Assembly: GCA_003452695.1 (NCBI GenBank)
Contig: DMNP01000207.1
Span: forward strand, 1-6,072
Source of the DNA: Eggerthellaceae bacterium
Lineage (GTDB): Bacteria; Actinomycetota; Coriobacteriia; Coriobacteriales; Eggerthellaceae
DNA: 6,072 bases
Direction: 5' to 3'
Below the pieces are notes generated by a model. The model did not search any database, was not told the DNA's origin, and worked only from the letters and a program-made list of their open reading frames with translations. The translations under genes and the position numbers were made by a program. Shown here piece by piece: positions 1 through 6,072 of the stretch (its first letter is position 1; each line of letters opens with the position of its first letter).

Positions 1-931
1 CCGGGCAGGTGAACGAGATGTCGGTGAAGCCGTCCTCGGAGATGTTTTGGATGATCATATCGGTGTTGACCGAGTTGGCGGCAAGCGCCGAGAACACCTT
101 CGCGGCGATGCCGGTGGAGTCGGGCACGCCACGGATGGTCACCTTCACCTCGGACGTATCGTGTGCAATGCCGGTGATGACGGCTTCCTCCATCATATCG
201 CAGACCTCCTTGACATAGGTGCCCTCCGCGTCGGAGAACGCCGAGCGAGAATGAATGACAACGTTGAACTTCCGCGCGAACTCGACGGCGCGCATCTGCA
301 GGACGCCCGAGCCGGCGCCGGCCATCTCGAGCATGTCGTCGTAGCTGATCTCGTCGAGCTTGCGCGCGTGCGGGCAGATGCGGGGGTCGGCCGAGTACAC
401 GCCGTCGACGTCCGAGTAGATCTCGCAGACGTCGGCGCCGATGCCCCAGGCGACGGCGACCGCGGTCGTGTCGGAGCCGCCGCGGCCGAGCGTGGTGATG
501 TCCCCGTTGGCGTCAATGCCCTGGAAGCCCGCGACGACCGGGATGTATCCGTTGTCGAGCGCCTCCATGATGCGCTCGCTGTGGACCTTCACGATCTTGG
601 CCTTGGCGTGCGTGCCGTCGGTCTCGATGCCGGCCTGGCGGCCGGTGAACGACATCGCCTGGTAGCCGCGTGCCTCGATGGCCATGGCGAGAAGCGACAT
701 GGAGACCTGCTCGCCGGTGGACAGCAGGCGGTCCATCTCGCGTGTCGGGGGATTGTCGTTGACGGCGGCGGCGAGGCCCACGAGCTCGTCGGTCGTCTTT
801 CCCATCGCGGAGACGACGGCCACGACCTGGTGGCCCGCTTGCTTGCGGGCGACGAGCCGCTTCGCGACGTTGCGGATGCGCTCGGGTGAGGCGACGGATG
901 TCCCGCCGAATTTGCAAACTATGAGTGACAT
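1..931 (-). CDS. lysC: Aspartate kinase (aspartokinase), 3' end cut off by the window edge
   Basis: Phosphorylates L-aspartate with ATP, the first step towards lysine/diaminopimelate, threonine and methionine, in the cytoplasm. The 310 visible residues begin MSLIVCKFGGTS. They carry the N-terminal KFGGTS nucleotide/substrate motif (7-12), GEQVS (73-77), TLGRGGSDTTA (147-157) and SDVDGVYSADPR (173-184), all hallmarks of the amino-acid kinase fold. From about residue 262 (VKVTIRGVPDSTGIAAKVF) the first regulatory ACT domain starts. About 90-100 residues, including the second ACT domain, are missing compared with the usual 400-420. The ATG at 931 is chosen because it places the KFGGTS motif correctly. 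Its ribosome site is poor: AAGGGG lies 13 nt away. The gene is divergent from the DUF47 gene. An internal start with a perfect Shine-Dalgarno lies at codon 246. Feedback inhibition by lysine/threonine is expected from the family; the ACT residues that decide this lie mostly outside the window. Confidence 0.97.
   Translation of the reverse strand, partial: MSLIVCKFGGTSVASPERIRNVAKRLVARKQAGHQVVAVVSAMGKTTDELVGLAAAVNDNPPTREMDRLLSTGEQVSMSLLAMAIEARGYQAMSFTGRQAGIETDGTHAKAKIVKVHSERIMEALDNGYIPVVAGFQGIDANGDITTLGRGGSDTTAVAVAWGIGADVCEIYSDVDGVYSADPRICPHARKLDEISYDDMLEMAGAGSGVLQMRAVEFARKFNVVIHSRSAFSDAEGTYVKEVCDMMEEAVITGIAHDTSEVKVTIRGVPDSTGIAAKVFSALAANSVNTDMIIQNISEDGFTDISFTCP
194..211 (-). promoter_or_regulatory. 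Internal Shine-Dalgarno and ATG for an aspartokinase beta subunit
   Basis: On the minus strand AAGGAGGT (211-204) is followed by a 7-nt spacer and an in-frame ATG (196-194, codon 246 of lysC); a second ATG follows at once (193-191). The bases are also codons for Lys-Glu-Val, so the site sits wholly inside the coding sequence. In Bacillus and Corynebacterium, aspartokinase is alpha2beta2, with beta translated from an in-frame internal start just before the ACT domains; this start falls at the same place (…MMEEAVITG against the corynebacterial MEDIPVEEAVLTG). The match to anti-SD is much better than at the main start. That it is used is an inference. Confidence 0.7.
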
Positions 932-973
932 GATGTAGTTTCCGCCCCTTCGGGTGCTTCACGTGCGGAAATC

Positions 974-982
974 ACTATAGCA
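974..982 (-). promoter_or_regulatory. Extended -10 promoter for lysC
   Basis: Read on the minus strand the site is TGC-TATAGT: a TGn extension followed by a hexamer matching TATAAT at 5 of 6 positions. Transcription would start near 966-968, giving a leader of about 35 nt before the lysC ATG. No convincing -35 hexamer is seen at 16-18 nt, which fits an extended -10 promoter. The short leader leaves no room for a lysine riboswitch. Confidence 0.5.
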
Positions 983-1093
983 TACGCGTTTGTCGGACAG
1001 TTGCAGCCGCGATGCGTTCCACAACTCGAAACACTTGACTCAATCTGCGCCAACAATCTGGTCGATTGCGAAACGGTACGACGGTATGTGCGA

Positions 1094-1099
1094 TAAAAT
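1094..1099 (+). promoter_or_regulatory. Possible -10 element for the DUF47 gene
   Basis: TAAAAT matches the -10 consensus at 5 of 6 positions, in an AT-rich patch within GC-rich DNA, and would give a leader of about 40 nt. The only -35-like hexamer upstream, TTGCGA (1066-1071), is 22 nt away, too far for a normal sigma-70 promoter. The call is weak; the promoter may need an activator. Confidence 0.3.
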
Positions 1100-1117
1100 A
1101 AGCGTGCTCTGCACTTT

Positions 1118-1133
1118 TTTGGTTATAACCAAA
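1118..1133. promoter_or_regulatory. 16-bp perfect palindrome upstream of the DUF47 gene (operator candidate)
   Basis: TTTGGTTATAACCAAA is a perfect two-fold palindrome with no central spacer. It ends 3 bp before the AAGGAG ribosome site (1137-1142) of the DUF47 gene. Its low GC content contrasts with the surroundings. Placed downstream of the candidate -10, it could be a repressor operator; as RNA it could fold next to the ribosome site, although a spacer-free palindrome folds poorly. It does not match a Pho box that I know. Confidence 0.4.
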
Positions 1134-1147
1134 CACAAGGAGATGAC

Positions 1148-1777
1148 ATGGCCAAGAAAACGAAGTTCAACTACTTCGACGCCTTCGAGTCGCAGGTAGA
1201 TGTTGCAGCAGAGGAAGCCGATTTGCTCATCGAGGCAATCGAGAATTTCACGAACGCCGAGGACCTGCGCGACATCCTCGACCGTGCGCACAAGATCGAG
1301 CATCGCGGCGACGAGGTCAACCATCAGATCCTCACGAGCGTGTCGGTCGACTTCATCACGCCGATCGAGCGCGCCGACATCATCGAGCTGGCAAGCAACC
1401 TCGACACGGTCACCGACATGGTCGAGGGGATCATGCAGCGCTTCTACATGTACGACATCCATTTCATGCACCCGCAGGCAATCGAGTTCGCGCAGATCAT
1501 CCGCAAGTCCATCAAGGCGCTGCGCAAGTCGATGGGCACGTTCCGCGAGTTCAAGAAGGTCAAGAAGATCCGCGCCATGGTCGAGGACGTCAAAGAGCTC
1601 GAGGAGCAGGCGGACGCGCTCCACATGCAGGCCATCCGCAGCCTTTATACCGAGGATTCGGAAAACGCCGTGCGCATCGAGGTGTGGTCGCGCCTGATCG
1701 ACCGCCTCGAGGCGACCGTCGACAGCTGCGAGCTCGTCGCCGACACCATGGCGAACATCATGCTCAAGAACGTGTAG
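1148..1777 (+). CDS. DUF47 / PhoU-like family protein (putative Pit accessory protein)
   Basis: A 209-residue, all-helical, highly charged soluble protein with no signal peptide or membrane segment. It matches the DUF47 (PhoU_div) family in length and motifs: HKIEHRGDEVNHQI (48-61) with the E51-x3-D55 metal-type motif, ITPIERADIIELASNLD (70-86) with D86-x3-D90, and a second half with E152-x3-D156, closing with the family-typical helix DRLEATVDSCELVADTMANIM. Family members resemble PhoU three-helix bundles that bind multinuclear metal clusters, and they are often encoded with Pit low-affinity phosphate permeases, which they are thought to modulate. Here no pit gene is adjacent: ettA follows, and lysC is divergent upstream. 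The ATG at 1148 has AAGGAG 5 nt upstream. The palindrome just before it suggests transcriptional control. Family assignment is firm; the phosphate role is by family only. Confidence 0.92.
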   Translation: MAKKTKFNYFDAFESQVDVAAEEADLLIEAIENFTNAEDLRDILDRAHKIEHRGDEVNHQILTSVSVDFITPIERADIIELASNLDTVTDMVEGIMQRFYMYDIHFMHPQAIEFAQIIRKSIKALRKSMGTFREFKKVKKIRAMVEDVKELEEQADALHMQAIRSLYTEDSENAVRIEVWSRLIDRLEATVDSCELVADTMANIMLKNV

Positions 1778-1807
1778 GGCGCAAGGCCTACTTCAATCAT
1801 GTTCAAG

Positions 1808-1833
1808 GATGCGGGCTCTAGAAGGCCCGCATC
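1808..1833 (+). terminator. Hairpin after the DUF47 gene, terminator-like without U-tract
   Basis: GATGCGGGC (1808-1816) and GCCCGCATC (1825-1833) form a perfect 9-bp GC-rich stem around the 8-nt loop TCTAGAAG. It begins 30 nt after the DUF47 stop and ends 30 nt before the ettA ATG. The downstream bases are TCCGTATTGCC, not a T-run, so intrinsic termination would be weak. It may act as a partial terminator, a 3'-end stabiliser, or a structure limiting read-through into ettA. Confidence 0.5.
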
Positions 1834-1863
1834 TCCGTATTGCCACGTGAACCGGGAGGACCC

Positions 1864-3543
<1,680 letters not shown>

Positions 3544-3552
3544 CGAACGCGA

Positions 3553-3587
3553 CTGCCAGACAAGATACCAGGCATCTTGCCTGGCAG
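3553..3587. terminator. Long hairpin between convergent ettA and amrS (probable bidirectional terminator)
   Basis: CTGCCAG (3553-3559) pairs with CTGGCAG (3581-3587), and CAAGAT (3561-3566) with ATCTTG (3574-3579), separated by one A/C mismatch, with a 7-nt loop. That is 13 pairs with one mismatch, filling most of the 56-bp gap between the two stop codons. There is no T-run on either side, so termination may be weak or factor-assisted. A competing 6-bp GC-rich hairpin, CCAGGC (3568-3573) with GCCTGG (3579-3584), overlaps it. Position between convergent genes supports a two-way terminator. Confidence 0.6.
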
Positions 3588-3599
3588 CGCCCTGTCTCA

Positions 3600-4433
3600 T
3601 CAGATGTTGCCGAGAAGCACGGTGGACAGGTGGCGTGCGGCCACGTCGCGCAGGCGGTGAAGCGTTGCGCGCGGCGTGGGCGGCACGTTCGCCATCTGGT
3701 GCTGCGGAAAAAAGCGTGTCAGGTGGTAGGGAATGTCCGGGTCGATTCCGGCCAGCCAGCGCGCTGCGGCGTCGATGCGCGTTTCGTCGTCGGAAAGGCC
3801 CGGAACGACGAGCGTCGTCACCTCCACATGACACCCCGGCTGCGCGGCAAGCATGCGAATCGTGCGCTTCACCGTGGGCAAGTCACCGCCGAGGCTGCGG
3901 TAGCCTTCATCGACGAAGCATTTCAGGTCGATGTTCGCGGCGTCCACGAGCGGAGCCACGGTTTCCAGAACGCCTTCGGATGCCATGCCGTTCGACACGA
4001 GCACGTTCGCCAGACCCGCCTTGTGGGCAAGCGTTCCCGTGTCGCGTAGGAATTCCCAGTTCACAAGCGGTTCGTTATAGGTGAAGGCGATGCCGATGCA
4101 GTTTCGATCCGCGCAGTCCAGGGCCATGCGCACCACCTCGGAGGGCTGCACTTCGCGCCAGGAAACGTCTTCGGCACCCGCCTGTGCGATGGATGCATTC
4201 TGGCAGAACGGGCAACGCATGTTGCACCCGTAGCTTCCCAGCGAAAGAACGGTCGTGCCGCCGCGCCAGCAGGCGATGGGCTTTTTCTCGATGGGGTCGA
4301 GCGCAAGCGATGTGATGCGCCCATAGCCTTCGGGGACCACGGTGCCGGCGGCGTCTGCGCGCCGCGCGCGGCATCGGCCGGCCCGGTTCGGGCGCGGGGT
4401 GCAGGCGTGGGGGCATGTCGCGCAGGCAGGCAT
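3600..4433 (-). CDS. amrS: AmmeMemoRadiSam system radical SAM enzyme AmrS, short form
   Basis: A 277-residue radical SAM protein. The cluster motif is GCNMRCPFCQN, with C70-x3-C74-x2-C77 binding the [4Fe-4S] cluster that cleaves S-adenosylmethionine. The family-typical N-terminus has a second Cys set, C4-x2-C7-x3-C11-x9-C21 (CATCPHAC…GRC). GRITSLALDPIEKKP (38-52) and FTYNEP (117-122) are AmrS signatures. LVSNGM (145-150), NIDLKCF (167-173) and YHLTRFFP (236-243) continue the TIM-barrel pattern of PflA-like activases. The protein stops at LLGNI, where longer AmrS homologues continue into a Cys-rich zinc-ribbon-like tail. The ATG is 12 nt after the stop of the Memo-AMMECR1 gene with a modest AAGG site, implying one transcript and coupled translation. 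The substrate and product of this system are not established to my knowledge; protein or small-molecule modification with AmrA and AmrB is an inference from co-occurrence. Confidence 0.93.
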   Translation of the reverse strand: MPACATCPHACTPRPNRAGRCRARRADAAGTVVPEGYGRITSLALDPIEKKPIACWRGGTTVLSLGSYGCNMRCPFCQNASIAQAGAEDVSWREVQPSEVVRMALDCADRNCIGIAFTYNEPLVNWEFLRDTGTLAHKAGLANVLVSNGMASEGVLETVAPLVDAANIDLKCFVDEGYRSLGGDLPTVKRTIRMLAAQPGCHVEVTTLVVPGLSDDETRIDAAARWLAGIDPDIPYHLTRFFPQHQMANVPPTPRATLHRLRDVAARHLSTVLLGNI

Positions 4434-4445
4434 GGCGCAGCCTTG

Positions 4446-5858
4446 CTAGCCTTTGCGGGGCTTGCCGCCGCGGGTGTGGCGCACCACTTCGAAACGCTCG
4501 AGCTGCACATCGTCGTCGGCGGGATCGATGCCGGCCTTGCGCTTGGCGATGGCCAGCTGGTAATCGACGGTGTCCACGCCTTCCAGGTTGGGCAGCAGCA
4601 AGCCGCGTTTCCAGCCTTTCGTTACGATTACGCCATAGCGCTTGGGGTCTAGCTGCGCGGGCGTGTCGATCGGCACCGCTTCGCCCAGGACATCCACGGA
4701 ATAGTCCAGGAAATCCAGCTCGTCGGGTCGTACGGGCGGGAAGCGCGGGTCCTCGCTGCAGGCAAGGACTCCGTTACGCAGCACCTCTTCGGCAATGGAG
4801 GGCTCGGTCGGCCCAATGGTGCCGATGCATCCGCGCAGTTCGCCGTGTTCGTGCAGCGACACGAACACGCCGGCGCGGCGCGACAACAATGTGTTGGGCA
4901 CGTCGTCTGGCAGCTTCGCCTGGGCGCCCGTGGTCACGAACGTTTCCACCGAAAGCCGCGCGAGCGCGATGTGGGGGTCGCATGCAGCGTCTTCGCGGCC
5001 GTTTCGCGGCAGGAAGGTGGCCACGCCGTATCCCACGCCGAAGGGGCCTTCGTTGGAAAGCAAGTGCGATTCGAAGCCCAGGCCCTCGATGGCCCCGGCC
5101 ATAATCTGGAAGGAGCGCAGCCCGCATTCGGCTGCGGCTTCGCAGAAGTCCTCGTCGAAGTCGAACAGCGCTTCCAACGCGCCCGATGCGAACACTTCGC
5201 CGATTCGCTCGTCGAACACGGGCCCTTCGGGCGCAAAGCCATAGGGTCCTTCGGGCAGCAGCTTGTGCGACAGGTCGCCGCTTGCAATGAACCCGACGCA
5301 GAGCCCCAGGGCATCGGCAGCTTCGGCGATAACGCGTCCGAGCGCAGCGTGGGTCTGCGGCGACAGGCCGGACAACCCGATGCGCACGATGGGGCAGGGC
5401 AGGTCATCGGGGTCGCTTGCAGGGCCGGTTGCCGTCTGGCCTTCGGTCAGGCGCGCACGATACGCCTCGCGCACGAAATGCAACGGCACGTAGGTGCCGT
5501 GGTCCATATCGTCGCGGTAGCGGTCGCTTCCCACCGCCACGATGCCCGCTTCGTTCGCGCGGAGCAGGATTTCGCGGGCAAGCTGCACATCGCAGCGTGC
5601 GTGCAGGCGTGCGCCCGGTGCCCGGAAGCGCGCCATGTCGCCGTCCAGCGCGGCGTCGGTCGTTATATGGAACGCATCGCGGAACAGGGGCGCATGCGGC
5701 GATGTTACGACGATCGCATCGGGTCGCAAATCCAGCAATGCGCGCGTTGCCTGTCGGTATGCATCGATAGTCGCCTGGATGCGCGCTTCTTCGCCCCGGC
5801 CCACGTCGGGTACGATTAACGGCGGATGCGGAACCGCTATTGCACCAACGATGCCCAT
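4446..5858 (-). CDS. amrB/amrA: AmmeMemoRadiSam system fusion: Memo (AmrB) + AMMECR1 (AmrA)
   Basis: A 470-residue fusion. Residues 1 to about 285 are a Memo/AmrB domain of the LigB-like (class III extradiol dioxygenase-like) fold: PHPPLIVP (10-17) with H11, TSPHAP (52-57) with H55, DHGTYVPL (119-126) with H120, ASGDLSHKL (192-200) with H198, and CGLRSFQIMAGA (245-256), whose C245 plausibly matches the metal-site Cys of human MEMO1. Residues about 295-470 are an AMMECR1 domain with the signature LRGCIGTIGP (341-350), then SEDPRFPPV (368-376), YGVIVTKGWKRGLLLPNLEGVDT and a C-terminal FEVVRH. There are no signal peptide or membrane segments, so it is cytoplasmic. Start: ATG 5858 gives the conserved MGIVGAIAVPHPP and has AAGGTG 6 nt upstream; an in-frame ATG at 5948 would overlap the upstream gene and add a non-conserved tail. 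It is followed closely by amrS. Domain identity is firm; the biochemical role is unsettled. Confidence 0.94.
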   Translation of the reverse strand: MGIVGAIAVPHPPLIVPDVGRGEEARIQATIDAYRQATRALLDLRPDAIVVTSPHAPLFRDAFHITTDAALDGDMARFRAPGARLHARCDVQLAREILLRANEAGIVAVGSDRYRDDMDHGTYVPLHFVREAYRARLTEGQTATGPASDPDDLPCPIVRIGLSGLSPQTHAALGRVIAEAADALGLCVGFIASGDLSHKLLPEGPYGFAPEGPVFDERIGEVFASGALEALFDFDEDFCEAAAECGLRSFQIMAGAIEGLGFESHLLSNEGPFGVGYGVATFLPRNGREDAACDPHIALARLSVETFVTTGAQAKLPDDVPNTLLSRRAGVFVSLHEHGELRGCIGTIGPTEPSIAEEVLRNGVLACSEDPRFPPVRPDELDFLDYSVDVLGEAVPIDTPAQLDPKRYGVIVTKGWKRGLLLPNLEGVDTVDYQLAIAKRKAGIDPADDDVQLERFEVVRHTRGGKPRKG

Positions 5859-5907
5859 GTCATTCACCTTCGCCTTTCCCTTCGTCCGCCGCAAAGCCGG
5901 CGTTGGA

Positions 5908-6072
5908 CTATTGCTGCGGCCGCGCTCCGGCGGGCGGGTTGCCTGCATCCATCGGTCCTCTGTTCGCCGGCGGGCCGCCGCCCACAGGGGGCTGCGGATT
6001 TTCCGGGTCGAATCCCGTAACGTTTTTCGCGAACGCCATGGCGGGTTTCATGACGATGGCCTGAACCACGAA
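5908..6072 (-). CDS. C-terminal end of an unrecognised protein with a Pro/Gly-rich tail (partial)
   Basis: An open frame enters from the right edge and ends at TAG (5910-5908). The 54 visible residues start FVVQAIVMKPAMAFAKNVTG, hydrophobic and possibly the end of a membrane or helical segment. They continue into a low-complexity tail rich in Pro, Gly, Asn and Ala (DPENPQPPVGGGPPANRGPM… ending ARPQQ). The gene is on the same strand as the AmmeMemoRadiSam genes with a 49-nt gap, so it could be the upstream member of that operon. A coding frame is supported by position, strand and codon use (GC-rich third positions), but there is no family motif and I cannot name it. A disordered tail of this kind is common at the end of membrane or surface proteins; that is only a suggestion. 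Confidence 0.65.
   Translation of the reverse strand, partial: FVVQAIVMKPAMAFAKNVTGFDPENPQPPVGGGPPANRGPMDAGNPPAGARPQQ

Noticed and set aside
47..889. 280-residue open frame antisense to lysC
   Set aside because: Composition is Asp/Arg/Val/Ala-rich, as expected of a GC-rich antisense frame; lysC motifs settle the strand.
932..1147. Lysine riboswitch ahead of lysC
   Set aside because: The probable transcription start leaves a leader of about 35 nt, far shorter than the riboswitch, and no lysine-box structure was seen in the rest of the gap.
1840..1863. TTG start adding eight residues to EttA
   Set aside because: ATG 1864 has GGGAGGA just upstream and gives the conserved EttA N-terminus; the extra residues overlap the ribosome site itself.
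4845..5819. 324-residue open frame on the plus strand opposite the Memo-AMMECR1 gene
   Set aside because: Shadow frame of a clearly identified gene; no motif, no ribosome site advantage.
5859..5948. Upstream start (ATG 5948) for the Memo-AMMECR1 gene
   Set aside because: The 30 extra residues are not Memo-like and would overlap the end of the upstream gene; ATG 5858 has a usable ribosome site and begins the conserved sequence.
6004..6017. T-arm-like CGGG-TCGAAT-CCCG suggesting a tRNA
   Set aside because: The loop has six, not seven, bases, no acceptor, D or anticodon arms fit around it, and it lies within the partial coding frame.

Overview
The window is GC-rich, gene-dense bacterial chromosome. 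The aspartokinase resembles actinobacterial LysC, and the presence of EttA and an AmmeMemoRadiSam locus with this codon use suggests a Coriobacteriia/Eggerthellaceae-like actinobacterium. This placement is an impression from protein similarity recalled from memory, not a search result. No mobile element, CRISPR array, tRNA or rRNA is visible.

Layout. (1) Positions 1-931, minus strand: 5' three-quarters of aspartate kinase (lysC), running off the left edge. It contains a perfect Shine-Dalgarno and in-frame ATG pair inside the gene, exactly where the beta subunit of alpha2beta2 aspartokinases starts. (2) Positions 932-1147: divergent intergenic region with an extended -10 promoter for lysC and short repeats plus a 16-bp perfect palindrome ahead of the next gene. 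(3) Positions 1148-1777, plus strand: DUF47/PhoU-like protein with no Pit phosphate permease beside it. (4) Positions 1778-1863: spacer with a 9-bp GC-rich hairpin. (5) Positions 1864-3543, plus strand: ettA, the ABC-F translational throttle. (6) Positions 3544-3599: convergent gap filled by a long imperfect hairpin, probably a two-way terminator. (7) Positions 5858-3600, minus strand: a Memo-AMMECR1 fusion (AmrB+AmrA) followed 12 nt later by the radical SAM enzyme AmrS. (8) Positions 6072-5908, minus strand: C-terminal end of an unrecognised protein with a Pro/Gly-rich tail, 49 nt upstream of the fusion gene.

How the parts fit. The right half is a compact AmmeMemoRadiSam operon, a widely conserved three-domain system whose chemistry is not settled to my knowledge. 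Here it is reduced to two polypeptides, with a radical SAM partner that ends without the Cys-rich C-terminal extension of longer homologues. It is the best candidate in the window for a poorly described system. The left half is housekeeping metabolism, where the interesting signal is the internal lysC start. Leucine codon choice changes sharply between the lysC/DUF47 side (mostly CTC) and ettA (almost no CTC), so the 1778-1863 junction deserves a check for recombination or assembly error.
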